64,000 nucleotides of DNA, taken from the NCBI RefSeq assembly GCF_029637605.1, contig NZ_CP121261.1:186001-250000 (forward strand), written 5' to 3'. The stretch comes from Achromobacter spanius (lineage in GTDB: Bacteria; Pseudomonadota; Gammaproteobacteria; Burkholderiales; Burkholderiaceae_B). Of the stretch, positions 44,315-52,661 are shown piece after piece (positions within the stretch are counted from its first letter, which is position 1; each line of letters starts with the position of its first letter). Under the pieces are notes generated by a model. The model saw only the letters and a program-made list of their open reading frames with translations. It had not been told where the DNA came from and ran no database searches. The position numbers and the translations under genes were made by a program.

Positions 44315-44704
44315 TTAACGCTTCTTGCCCGCGCCGCGCGGCATGGGCGCCAGTGGGGTGCCGACGTGCGAGGCCAGCCAGTGTTCGATCTTGTCGTCGC
44401 GGCGCGCTGCCCAATCCTTGCCCAGTTCCAACACCAGCATGTTGCGCGTATCGCCAAGGTCTTGGCCCTGTTCCTTCTGGAACATGGCGCGCCAGATTTC
44501 CGAGGCCACCATATCCGTCGTCAGCAGGACGCCTATACCCTTGGCGTCGATCCAGAGCGGCGCGGCGCGTTCATCGACGTACTTCTTCAGGTTTTCAAGC
44601 TGCTTTTGGGCGAGTGAGGCGTTGTCTTTGGACGCCGCGATCAAGATCAGGTATTGCCGGTGGCCGACAACGGGTTCGTCGGTGTCGCCAAAAGGGTTTT
44701 CCAT
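44315..44704 (-). CDS. Hypothetical protein
   Basis: A 129-aa soluble protein from the ATG at 44704 (AAGGAA upstream). It begins ENPFGDTDEPVVGHRQYLIL and contains GKDWAARRDDKIEHWLASHV. The longer upstream frame runs across the divergent promoter and was rejected. No family recognised. Divergent from phzF. Confidence 0.65.
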   Translation of the reverse strand: MENPFGDTDEPVVGHRQYLILIAASKDNASLAQKQLENLKKYVDERAAPLWIDAKGIGVLLTTDMVASEIWRAMFQKEQGQDLGDTRNMLVLELGKDWAARRDDKIEHWLASHVGTPLAPMPRGAGKKR

Positions 44705-44886
44705 GGTGCATTCCTTGCAGGAGTAAAGCGCGCTGCGGGCCGCGAGGACGGCCCAGGAAGACAGGGTACTCGACCTGTGCGCCCACGCCGCGCTGTTATG
44801 GCGAAAGTCGTGGCTTTCTGTGCCTGTCGCAACTGCCGGGGTGGCGCGCATACTCTTTCCATTCACATGCCAATAAGAGACTTTCG

Positions 44887-45801
44887 ATGCGCTACCGCTA
44901 CGTGACGGCCGATGTATTCACCACGCAGACCTATTGCGGCAACCCGCTGGCGGTGGTGCTGGACGCCGAGGGACTGGATGGCGCGCAGATGCAGCGCATT
45001 GCCCGCGAATTCAACTACTCGGAAACCAGCTTCGTACTACCGCCGAAAGATCGCGCCAATACGGCCTGGGTGCGGATATTCACGCCTGATCGCGAGGTGC
45101 CGTTCGCGGGGCATCCGAATGTGGGCACCGCGGTGGTGCTGGCGCGCGAAATGGTCGCGGCGGGGCGCCCGGCGCCGGATGCCTTTGTTTTTGAAGAGGC
45201 CGCGGGCCTGGTGCGCATCGCCCTGCGGTCGGGCGCCAAGGGCGTGGAAAGCGTGGAACTGCAAGCGCCGCAACCGTTGTCTCGCGCCAGCGAAGTCTCC
45301 GCCGCGGACCTGGCGCGCGCGCTGAAATTGGAGCCGTCCGACATCGAGATGTCCGAGCATGCGCCGCAAGTGGTGTCGGTGGGGTTGATATTCCTGGTGG
45401 CGCAGTTGGCCAGCCGCGACGCCTTGCGCCGCGCGTCGCCGGATTCGAACGGGTACGCGGCGCTGCTGCCGCTGGATGGGGCGAAGTCGATCTACGTCTA
45501 CACCACCGACACGAGTGGTGACACGGTCGACGCGCCGACCGATATTCAGGCGCGGATGTTCACCGGCCGCATGACGGAAGACCCCGCAACCGGCAGCGCC
45601 ACGGCGGCCGTCACGGCGCTGCGTGCGGCATTACGCGGCCACGGGAAGTTGGAACTGCGCGTAGGGCAGGGGGTCGACATGGGCCGCGCCAGCTTGTTGC
45701 TGGCGCATGCCGAACCTCGCGCCGACGGCGTATGGGCAGGCGTGGCGGGTCACGCGGTGGTGGTCATGGAAGGGACCCTGCCAGCGCCGGAATTGGGCTG
45801 A
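44887..45801 (+). CDS. PhzF-family isomerase
   Basis: A 304-aa enzyme of the diaminopimelate epimerase-like fold. The N-terminal half has CGNPLAVVLDAEGL and FNYSETSFVLPP with the catalytic Glu46, then FTPDREVPFAGHPNVGTA. The C-terminal half has GRMTEDPATGSATAAVTALR. No phenazine genes are nearby, so this is one of the general family members whose substrate is unknown. The ATG at 44887 matches the family start. Confidence 0.93.
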   Translation: MRYRYVTADVFTTQTYCGNPLAVVLDAEGLDGAQMQRIAREFNYSETSFVLPPKDRANTAWVRIFTPDREVPFAGHPNVGTAVVLAREMVAAGRPAPDAFVFEEAAGLVRIALRSGAKGVESVELQAPQPLSRASEVSAADLARALKLEPSDIEMSEHAPQVVSVGLIFLVAQLASRDALRRASPDSNGYAALLPLDGAKSIYVYTTDTSGDTVDAPTDIQARMFTGRMTEDPATGSATAAVTALRAALRGHGKLELRVGQGVDMGRASLLLAHAEPRADGVWAGVAGHAVVVMEGTLPAPELG

Positions 45802-45808
45802 ATCCACC

Positions 45809-45838
45809 TTGATTGCGCGCGGGGGGCTCGTGTATGCT
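45809..45838 (+). promoter_or_regulatory. Promoter of a candidate small RNA
   Basis: TTGATT and TATGCT with 18-bp spacing. The predicted start, near 45845, coincides with an ATG. Confidence 0.5.
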
Positions 45839-45844
45839 GGCCCA

Positions 45845-45988
45845 CATGAACGCACTGCATTTTCCTCCCGCATGCCGGGCAGGCAACCGACGAGTCACTC
45901 GACGCTTACGTTGAGTGGCTGGTCACGTTAAGGCGTCGCGTTTGCGACGCTGTCCCTTGAAGGCCACGATACCTCTCGTGGCCTTTTT
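45845..45988 (+). ncRNA. Candidate small RNA or leaderless leader peptide with terminator
   Basis: About 144 nt between a promoter and a perfect terminator (AAGGCCACGA against TCGTGGCCTT, 6-nt loop, five T, 45960-45988). A second stem, GCGTCGC-GTTT-GCGACGC, lies at 45933-45950. The 5' end also holds a 22-codon frame (45846-45914) that would begin at the first base of the transcript. It could regulate the GNAT gene downstream or act in trans. No known family recognised. Confidence 0.45.
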
Positions 45989-46080
45989 GTTTGCAGGGTT
46001 TGTGGCGATGGTATTTGCTTGCATCGCTGCGTTCGAGACGGTTCGTCAGGCCTTCGTTTTCTTCTCTACAGGAACGAAGC

Positions 46081-46515
46081 ATGACTATGCAAGCCTTGAC
46101 CATTCAGCCCTATCAATCCGCCGACGAGGCCGCTCTGATCCAGTTATGGCGTGACTGCGGCCTGACGCGCCCTTGGAACGATCCGGCCAAGGACATCGCG
46201 CGCAAGCTCACCGTGCAAGCCGATCTGTTTCTGGTGGGCAAGATTGATGGCGCCATCGTCGCGACGGTGATGGGCGGCTATGACGGGCATCGTGGCTGGG
46301 TCAATTATCTGGCGGTGTCCCCGGCGCATCAGCGGCGGGGCTACGCCACGGTGCTGATGCGCGCCCTTGAAACCCGATTGCACGATATGGGCTGCCCGAA
46401 GATCAACCTGCTGATCCGTTCGGGCAACCGGGGCGTGCAGGGCTTTTACAAGAGCCTGGGCTTTCAACTTGATGAGGTCGTGAGCCTGGGCAAGCGCCTG
46501 ATTCCGGATACGTAA
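46081..46515 (+). CDS. GNAT acetyltransferase (YpeA-like)
   Basis: A 144-aa N-acetyltransferase using acetyl-CoA. WVNYLAVSPAHQRRGYATVLM is the CoA-binding motif A, and INLLIRSGNRGVQGFYKSLGF is typical of the YpeA subgroup. AGGAA precedes the ATG. Its last codons form the first unit of a 13-bp tandem repeat that runs past the stop. Substrate unknown. Confidence 0.92.
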   Translation: MTMQALTIQPYQSADEAALIQLWRDCGLTRPWNDPAKDIARKLTVQADLFLVGKIDGAIVATVMGGYDGHRGWVNYLAVSPAHQRRGYATVLMRALETRLHDMGCPKINLLIRSGNRGVQGFYKSLGFQLDEVVSLGKRLIPDT

Positions 46516-46580
46516 GCGAGATACGTAAGCGAGATACGTAAACGAGATACGTAAACGAGATACGTAAACGAGATACGTAA
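46507..46580. repeat. 13-bp tandem repeats over the GNAT stop codon
   Basis: Five full copies of GATACGTAARCGA plus a partial sixth. The first copy supplies the last codons and stop of the acetyltransferase gene. Each copy contains the palindrome TACGTA. Confidence 0.95.
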
Positions 46581-46622
46581 CGCCGATACCCAAGACGCGC
46601 CCAGGGACACGGTTGCCAGCGT

Positions 46623-47576
46623 CTAGATGGCGACGGTCAGGTATACCGCCTCGCGGCCAACGATGGGCATGCGGGTGGGCATGAAGATCGTGCAATGGTC
46701 ACAAGGCGAGCGAATTTCCTCGGCGCCGTTCGTGGCAATCAACTCGCCTTTGTCGAAGGTCTCAAAGCCAATGACCGGGCGGGTGAAGCGGAAGTCTTCA
46801 GACTTCACCATGTGCACTTCAAGCAGGCGATACCGCTGCGGCACGGGCGGGGGCGCGGCGTCCTGGGGCGTGTCGATCAAGCCGGTGTGAGCCAGGAAGC
46901 GCAGCGTCACGTCGGTGGCCAATTCAGCGGCCGAACGCGCGAAGTGCTGACCGCATTCGACCACCAGCGCGCCACCGCTGTCGGATGCCGGGTCGCCATG
47001 ATGGCCATAGCCCATGACACCCGTGCCGGGAAACTTGTGCTGCGGCATGACCAGGTGCACGGCGGGGGCGCCCACCGCGGCAGCCAACGCGGTGTTGCGG
47101 TCCATCTCGTTGTAGACCCAGAAGGGTTGTACCGGTGCGCGGGTAGAGTGGATGTCCAGCACGAAGTCAGCAGCGTCCAGGACCGGCCGCAACTCGCGCG
47201 CGCGGCGCAGTTCGGGGCTGTCTTCGCCACCGTCCAACATGGCTGCGGACCAGATGCGGTTCAGGTTGTGGACAAGCTGACGGTTTTCGTAGGGGTTGTC
47301 GATGTCGAAGGCTTCATAGGCTTCGACGTGGGCGAAGCTGACCGTCAGTGTGCCGATCTTGGGCCGCACGCCGTTGTCCAGCAAGTGGGTGGCGGCGACC
47401 ATGCCACAGATTTCGTTGCCGTGCGTGATGGCGTTGATCAGTACATGGGGGCCGGGCACGCCGGACTCGAAACGATGCACGTACGGGATGCCGGTGTTGC
47501 CTTCGCGGTAGGCGGAGAGGTCGCGGGGCAGGACTTCAAGGGGGGCGGTGTCGGGTTCGAAAGCAGCGGTTTGCAT
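46623..47576 (-). CDS. Succinylglutamate desuccinylase / aspartoacylase family protein
   Basis: A 317-aa M14-like zinc hydrolase. THGNEICG (His52, Glu55) and, further on, VLDIHSTRA supply the usual zinc ligands, and a DSGGALVVECGQHF block carries the catalytic Glu. This family removes acyl groups from amino acids such as N-acetyl-aspartate or succinyl-glutamate. The ATG at 47576 was chosen; the frame upstream of it is low-complexity and basic. No ast operon is nearby, so the substrate is open. Confidence 0.88.
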   Translation of the reverse strand: MQTAAFEPDTAPLEVLPRDLSAYREGNTGIPYVHRFESGVPGPHVLINAITHGNEICGMVAATHLLDNGVRPKIGTLTVSFAHVEAYEAFDIDNPYENRQLVHNLNRIWSAAMLDGGEDSPELRRARELRPVLDAADFVLDIHSTRAPVQPFWVYNEMDRNTALAAAVGAPAVHLVMPQHKFPGTGVMGYGHHGDPASDSGGALVVECGQHFARSAAELATDVTLRFLAHTGLIDTPQDAAPPPVPQRYRLLEVHMVKSEDFRFTRPVIGFETFDKGELIATNGAEEIRSPCDHCTIFMPTRMPIVGREAVYLTVAI

Positions 47577-47833
47577 GGAAGTGGTTGGCCTCTTGTTGAA
47601 CGTTGCAAATATACCCCTCGGTAATGCTGGCTGGTTTATCGCGTTTTTTCTTCGTCCACGGGAAAGCACGAATCCGGCCAAAAACCGGGCTGATTTCGCC
47701 CCTTTCGGTCGATCGCAAGATGCGTCTGCACTAGGTGGAATAGTGCGTCGCAACCCGTTGAAACGAGTGCTTTTCAGCGCGATTATTCTTTGGCATATTG
47801 CGCGCGGTAAGTTCGATTTCGGGAGTGAAAAGA

Positions 47834-48088
47834 ATGGGTGCGGTGCCGCAACGCCATATCGATGGATTTCAGGTGGGTTGTGAAATCGTAAGCCTGGATG
47901 CCGGTGTGCTGGCCATCGAGATAATCGTGAGCCGGACGGGCGAGGACGGCGGACAGCAACGCTGGTCCCTGCCTCGTTTTGTTACGTTCGCCGATGCCGC
48001 GGTAGCGCGGCGTCACGCGGAATTGGTCTTGTCGGGCATTGTGTCCGTGGACGCGGCGACGGGCGAGCCCCGATACGGCATTCTGTAG
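47834..48088 (+). CDS. Small hypothetical protein
   Basis: An 84-aa soluble protein with GGGAG ahead of the ATG at 47834. It contains GFQVGCEIVSLDAGVLAIEI and WSLPRFVTFADAAVARRHAE. It looks like a compact alpha/beta domain. Function unknown. Divergent from the aspartoacylase-like gene. Confidence 0.65.
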   Translation: MGAVPQRHIDGFQVGCEIVSLDAGVLAIEIIVSRTGEDGGQQRWSLPRFVTFADAAVARRHAELVLSGIVSVDAATGEPRYGIL

Positions 48089-48297
48089 ACAAGCAGTAGA
48101 TCGCTGAATCCCCTACGAAATGTTGCCGCGCGCAGGGGTGCGGTTTCCGGCGCGCAGGCGCATGGTTGTTGAAAAGCACCCTTGGTGTTCCCAGCGGCAG
48201 CAGGTAGGTTTTGTTTCGTTTATCACAATCCTATGCCTTGTACCGATGCATTTGCCCGGTACATTGGTAGCGAGTGACAACAATAAAGGAGAGTTCC

Positions 48298-48891
48298 ATG
48301 CTTGATACTTTTCCTGTCCTGCGTCGTGTAGGCATTGCGGCGGCGACTATCGGTGTGGCGGGCCTGCTGTTCGCGGGCTGCACCACTACCACGCCCAAAT
48401 CTTCCGCGACGGCCTCTGAGCAGCGCGATTCGATGAATAGCGCAGCCAACGCAACCCTGTCCAAACTCTACGAGGCGTCGCCGCAGTCCAAGGAATTGGT
48501 GGCGCGTGCCAAGGGCGTGCTGGTGTTCCCTGATGTGTTGAGCGGCAGCTTCATTGTGGGCGCCGAACACGGTAAGGGGGTGCTGCGCGTGGGCGGATCC
48601 AACGCCGGCTACTACAGCACGACGGCGGGCTCGATCGGCTTTCAGGCTGGCGCGCAGTCCAAGGCCATGGTGCTGCTGTTCATGACGGATGACGCATTGA
48701 ACAAGTTCCGCAACAGCAACGGCTGGACGGTCGGTGCCGACGCCACGGTGGCCGTGGTGAATATCGGTGCGAACGGCCGCATTGACACCAACACGGCGCA
48801 GCAACCGGTGGTTGGTTTCGTGATGAACAACGGCGGCCTGATGGCTGGGGTTTCGCTGGCGGGCACCAAGATCTCCAAGCTCGACTGGTAA
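48298..48891 (+). CDS. SYLF/YSC84-domain lipoprotein
   Basis: A 197-aa lipoprotein with lipobox LFAGC (Cys28). The rest is a SYLF (Ysc84) lipid-binding domain: LVARAKGVLVFPDVLSGSFI and GSIGFQAGAQSKAMVLLFMT, ending in a GLMAGVSLAGTKISKLD block. Homologues are often BPSL1445-like or stress-induced surface proteins. AAAGGAGAG precedes the ATG. A terminator follows directly. Confidence 0.92.
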   Translation: MLDTFPVLRRVGIAAATIGVAGLLFAGCTTTTPKSSATASEQRDSMNSAANATLSKLYEASPQSKELVARAKGVLVFPDVLSGSFIVGAEHGKGVLRVGGSNAGYYSTTAGSIGFQAGAQSKAMVLLFMTDDALNKFRNSNGWTVGADATVAVVNIGANGRIDTNTAQQPVVGFVMNNGGLMAGVSLAGTKISKLDW

Positions 48892-48908
48892 GATCTTTTC
48901 CCCATGAA

Positions 48909-48938
48909 AAAATGCCGCGGATTTTTCCGCGGCATTTT
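48909..48938. terminator. Bidirectional terminator
   Basis: A perfect 13-bp stem, AAAATGCCGCGGA against its complement, with loop TTTT. A and T runs on both sides let it serve the SYLF gene and the convergent small gene. Confidence 0.85.
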
Positions 48939-48990
48939 CATTTGGACTGGCCAATTCGCCGAATTCGACAGATCAGCCAAACCCGCCAAA

Positions 48991-49224
48991 TCAACCGATG
49001 AGGTTGTCTCCGTTATTGCGCACGGCGCTTTCGCGTTGGATTTCAGCTTCTTCGATGTCGGGGTCCAGGCCGCGCCATCGCAGGATGCGACCGCGTTCGG
49101 GCTCGGGTTCCCAACCCAGCATGCCGTAGCGCGTGATTTCAGTTTCGCCGGTGTCGAATTCGACTTCAAAGTAACCCTGACGATCGGGTAGCGTGCTGCC
49201 GGGGGACCATTCTGTTTCGGGCAT
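48991..49224 (-). CDS. Small acidic hypothetical protein
   Basis: A 77-aa protein with AGGAG before the ATG. GYFEVEFDTGETEITRYGML and WEPEPERGRILRWRGL are protein-like; the composition is acidic and soluble. Unknown function. Confidence 0.65.
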   Translation of the reverse strand: MPETEWSPGSTLPDRQGYFEVEFDTGETEITRYGMLGWEPEPERGRILRWRGLDPDIEEAEIQRESAVRNNGDNLIG

Positions 49225-49339
49225 GGTTGCTCCTTGCTAAGCGATGGGAGGGAAGGCCGGCGCACGCACGGCGCCGACGCAAGCATTGTGCGGTGGCCCG
49301 CCTGATCCCGCAAGCCTGCCGATCACGTTGCGCCGTCCG

Positions 49340-49810
49340 TCAGGCAAGCGGGACGGCTGTGGTGTAGAGCACTTGCTTCAACGCAAAGCTTGAACGGATG
49401 CTGGCAACGCCCGGGATGCGCGTGATGTGCTCGACGATCAGGCGTTCCAGCGCATCCACGTCCGGCACCAGCGCGCGGATCAGGTAGTCGGCGTCGCCCG
49501 ACATCAGATAGCACTCCATGATTTCCGGCAGCACGGCAATTTCGCGTTCGAAGACGTCCAACGCGGCCTTGCGTTGCTTGTCCAGCGAGATCTGGATGAA
49601 CACGTTGACCTTCAGCCCCAGCTTGCGCGCATTCAACAGCGTGACGCGGCGGTCGATCAAGCCATCGGTTTCCAGGCGCCTGACACGAGCCAGGCAGGGC
49701 GAGGCCGACAGGTTGACCCGCGCGGCAAGCTCGACATTGGTCAAGCGTGCATCGCGTTGTAGTTCGTTCAGTATTCGGATGTCGGTTGCATCCAGATTGA
49801 TTTCTGGCAT
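49340..49810 (-). CDS. Lrp/AsnC-family regulator
   Basis: A 156-aa transcription factor: N-terminal helix-turn-helix ([40 protein letters not shown]) and a C-terminal RAM ligand domain ([20 protein letters not shown]). It is divergent from an EamA exporter 160 bp away, the common layout in which an Lrp protein controls an amino-acid exporter. Confidence 0.94.
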   Translation of the reverse strand: MPEINLDATDIRILNELQRDARLTNVELAARVNLSASPCLARVRRLETDGLIDRRVTLLNARKLGLKVNVFIQISLDKQRKAALDVFEREIAVLPEIMECYLMSGDADYLIRALVPDVDALERLIVEHITRIPGVASIRSSFALKQVLYTTAVPLA

Positions 49811-49970
49811 AAGTCACCTGGTGTTTGTCGATGGGCAGCGCATTCATGCTGAGGAAGAAGTTTATCGGAGTGCATTCAGGTGAAATGTGCTGGGGTTTAC
49901 CCTATAGACTATTCCTTCGTTTTGCTAATCGGCAAAAGCACGGAATATTCAAGCGGTAGATCAGGCAGTG

Positions 49971-50882
49971 ATGAGTCAGCAAAGTGCGTTGCGCAGGTTT
50001 TTGCCCTTGGCGGGTGCGGTCCTGATCTGGGGCGGCAATTGGCCCATGATGAAGATGGGGCTGGCGCACATGAGTCCGCTGTGGCTGGCGGCCAGCCGGT
50101 TTGGATCGGCGGCGGTGATCAGTGTGGTGGTGCTGGCGATGTTGGGACGGCTGCGCTTGCCGACGCGCCAGGAATGGCCACTGGTGGCGGGCGTGGCATT
50201 GCTGCAAATGGGCGCGTTTACGGCCTTGGCATTGTGGGCGCTGCAATATGTGGCGCCCGGCCGCGCATCCGTCATTGCGTACGCCACGTCGATATGGGTC
50301 ATTCCGCTATCCGCCCTGATCCTCAAAGAACGCTTGAACGCGGGCCAGTGGCTCGCAACGGCGCTCAGCTATGCGGGCATAGCCGTGATCGTGGCTCCCG
50401 CGTTCAGCCCGTGGCAGGCGCATACGGCGATCGGCCTGATCATGCTGCTGGGCGCCTCGTTCGCGTGGGCGTGCAACATCATCCAACTGCGCGGCAACCG
50501 CCATGTGCGTTTGGGTGCTGACATGATCCCCTGGCAGACTGCGCTGGCCACGCTGCCGTTGGTTGCGCTGGCCTGGATGCGTGACGGCGCGCCCACCTTC
50601 CTGACCGTGCCCGACGCCTGGCCCATTATTCTGTACACGGGTCCGTTGGCGACCGCGCTGACTTTCATTGTGGTGCTGGGCATGACGCAAAAGCTGCCGC
50701 CGGTGGCCACGTCCATTGCGATGCTGTGCGTGCCGGTCATCGGCTTGATCGTGTCCTCGGTGGTCTTTCACGAACGCATTTCGGCAGACCTGGCGCTGGG
50801 CCTGGGCTTGATCGCCGCAAGCGTTGCGGCATCCGCCGTGGCGGCACGCATGAAGCGTCCGCTTGCGCTGCGGCCGTCTTAG
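49971..50882 (+). CDS. EamA/DMT-family exporter
   Basis: A ten-helix inner-membrane transporter of 303 aa with two EamA repeats. GAVLIWGGNWPMMKMGL opens the first and GASFAWACNIIQLRGNR the second. Such proteins export amino acids or other metabolites. GTG at 49968 is an alternative start. The divergent Lrp gene is its probable regulator. Confidence 0.92.
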   Translation: MSQQSALRRFLPLAGAVLIWGGNWPMMKMGLAHMSPLWLAASRFGSAAVISVVVLAMLGRLRLPTRQEWPLVAGVALLQMGAFTALALWALQYVAPGRASVIAYATSIWVIPLSALILKERLNAGQWLATALSYAGIAVIVAPAFSPWQAHTAIGLIMLLGASFAWACNIIQLRGNRHVRLGADMIPWQTALATLPLVALAWMRDGAPTFLTVPDAWPIILYTGPLATALTFIVVLGMTQKLPPVATSIAMLCVPVIGLIVSSVVFHERISADLALGLGLIAASVAASAVAARMKRPLALRPS

Positions 50883-50942
50883 AACGCTCTAGAATGGCGT
50901 GCGCCGGGCGGGGCCTGGCAACACTAGTGGGTGCGCGGCAGA

Positions 50943-51689
50943 ATGGATTCGCTATATGTACTGGTCGTGGTGGGCGCCGTGGCTGCCGGCTTCGTGCAGG
51001 GACTGTCAGGGTTTGGGTTCGGGCTGGTGGCCATGTCATTCTGGGCGTGGACGATTGATCCCAGATTGGCGGCGGCCATGACCGTGTTCGGTGGGCTGAC
51101 CGGCCAGTTGCTGGCCGCATTCACCGTGCGGCGAGGGTTTTCGTGGTCGAACCTTCTGCCTTTCGTGACGGGCGGGTTGGTGGGCATACCCGTTGGTGTA
51201 ATGCTCTTGCCGCATCTGGACCCGGTGATATTCAAGGCCTGTATTGGCGGCTTGTTGGCGGTCTGGTGTCCGATGATGTTGTTCGCCACGCGCTTGCCGC
51301 GCATCACGGCGGGCGGCAAGGTGGCGGATGGGGTGGTGGGGGCGATGGGTGGCGTCATGGGCGGCATCGGCGGCTTTACCGGCGTGATTCCCACCCTGTG
51401 GTGTACCTTGCGCGGCTTTGATCGTGACGTGCAACGTTCGGTGATCCAGAACTTCAACCTGTCGATGCTGGTCGTGACGATGGCAGGCTACCTCTACACG
51501 GGCGTGGTCACACGCGACATGCTGCCGCTATTCGCCATCATCTTGCCGGCGATGCTGCTACCGACATTGCTGGGCGCTCGCCTGTATGTGGGCATCAGCG
51601 ATGTGACGTTTCGTCGCGTCGTGCTGGGGCTGTTGACTCTATCTGGCGTGGCGCTGCTGGTCTCTTCGGTGCCCAAGCTTTTGGCGTAG
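50943..51689 (+). CDS. TauE/SafE-family membrane protein
   Basis: A 248-aa inner-membrane protein with about eight hydrophobic segments. The paired signature glycine-rich blocks FVQGLSGFGFGLVAMSFWAW and GAMGGVMGGIGGFTGVIPTL are diagnostic. Family members move sulfonates, sulfite or sulfoacetate. GTG at 50931 is an alternative start. No sulfonate enzymes are adjacent. Confidence 0.92.
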   Translation: MDSLYVLVVVGAVAAGFVQGLSGFGFGLVAMSFWAWTIDPRLAAAMTVFGGLTGQLLAAFTVRRGFSWSNLLPFVTGGLVGIPVGVMLLPHLDPVIFKACIGGLLAVWCPMMLFATRLPRITAGGKVADGVVGAMGGVMGGIGGFTGVIPTLWCTLRGFDRDVQRSVIQNFNLSMLVVTMAGYLYTGVVTRDMLPLFAIILPAMLLPTLLGARLYVGISDVTFRRVVLGLLTLSGVALLVSSVPKLLA

Positions 51690-51744
51690 CCAGGCGGCCT
51701 TGACGGGCATGCTATCGTTTACGCCATTGAAGAGAGAGTCACGC

Positions 51745-51969
51745 ATGGCATTGCATCGTTTCCAAAAAGGCGAACTGGGTCATTGGCTGCGCATCGTCGC
51801 AGACAACTGTGAACCTGACGCCGCTCAAGCTGTGGTGCCCGCTGAAATTTCGCAGGCACTGCAAACCTTGCGCTGCATTCAACCTGGCCCCGATGGCCGT
51901 TGGTTGATTACCGAAAAGGGCAAGCTGGCCCTGCGCATGGAAGAACCCGGCGCCATCCACGTGCGCTGA
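51745..51969 (+). CDS. Small hypothetical protein
   Basis: A 74-aa soluble protein with an AGAGAGAG stretch ahead of the ATG. FQKGELGHWLRIVADNCEPD and TLRCIQPGPDGRWLITEKGK look natural. The middle helix plus a basic C-terminal strand could be a small winged helix, but this is uncertain. Confidence 0.65.
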   Translation: MALHRFQKGELGHWLRIVADNCEPDAAQAVVPAEISQALQTLRCIQPGPDGRWLITEKGKLALRMEEPGAIHVR

Positions 51970-51985
51970 CCGCCGCCAGGCAAAG

Positions 51986-52024
51986 AAGCGCGCCGTCCGT
52001 CAGACGCTTGCCGCGCTTTTTTTT
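51986..52024 (+). terminator. Terminator with a large loop
   Basis: AAGCGCG and CGCGCTT (7 bp) enclose 19 nt and are followed by a run of eight T. Confidence 0.7.
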
Positions 52025-52315
52025 GTCCCTTGAAATCTTTCAGCTTGCTGCGCATTGAAGCAAGATGCGCGGAATTGCCGCATAGTTTGCGAATGTTTTC
52101 GTCCTATGTCGCACTTCAGGGGGTATTTATGGGCCAGTACGGGAATCTCCTGAGACGGAATGTGCGATTTGGCATCTTCCGGACGTATCGCGCACCTTTC
52201 GTCGCCAGTAAGATGAACTTGCGTGACGCTTTCAGGTCTATTCATTTCGCGGGAATTTGCTCCCGCACCGTCACGCGTGGTTCACGCGTTTAGGTAACCG
52301 ACTGGGAGGTAGCAC
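52025..52315. other. Upstream region of a small gene
   Basis: About 290 bp. An 87-codon frame (52030-52293) exists but has no ribosome site and weak protein character, so I do not call it. No clear RNA structure is seen. Confidence 0.4.
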
Positions 52316-52528
52316 ATGCAGCATCGTGACCAGGAAGTACTGATCGACGTTTCCACGGCGGCCATGGATACCGGCGGATATGGCGTCTTGCTGACGGTAA
52401 CGGCCGAGGGCGGCACCGAGGTGGATGCCGCGTTTTCCCACTTGGGCAACTGCGCTTCGTTAGACGAAGCACGTGATCGCGCGGAAATATTCGCGCAGAA
52501 CTGGGTCGAGGAAAACATCTTCCGATAG
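52316..52528 (+). CDS. Small hypothetical protein
   Basis: A 70-aa acidic protein with GGGAGG before the ATG. DVSTAAMDTGGYGVLLTVTA and LGNCASLDEARDRAEIFAQN are protein-like. Unknown function. Confidence 0.65.
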   Translation: MQHRDQEVLIDVSTAAMDTGGYGVLLTVTAEGGTEVDAAFSHLGNCASLDEARDRAEIFAQNWVEENIFR

Positions 52529-52661
52529 GGCTAAACGCCCTGGACGGAGCTGATCGGTTGGACCGGTCTGTGCTTGCATGAGGCTTCGGAAAGTACTCAA
52601 AAATTTGCGACGAAATTTTCGGTTATCGTTGCTGCTCCGAAACCTGGAGCCCTTTTCGGGT

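Noticed and set aside
44353..44886. N-terminal extension of PhzF
   Set aside because: The extension lies opposite another gene and across a divergent promoter; PhzF proteins begin at the ATG at 44887.
52030..52293. 87-codon plus-strand frame
   Set aside because: No ribosome site, weak protein character, and it starts within the T-run of a terminator.
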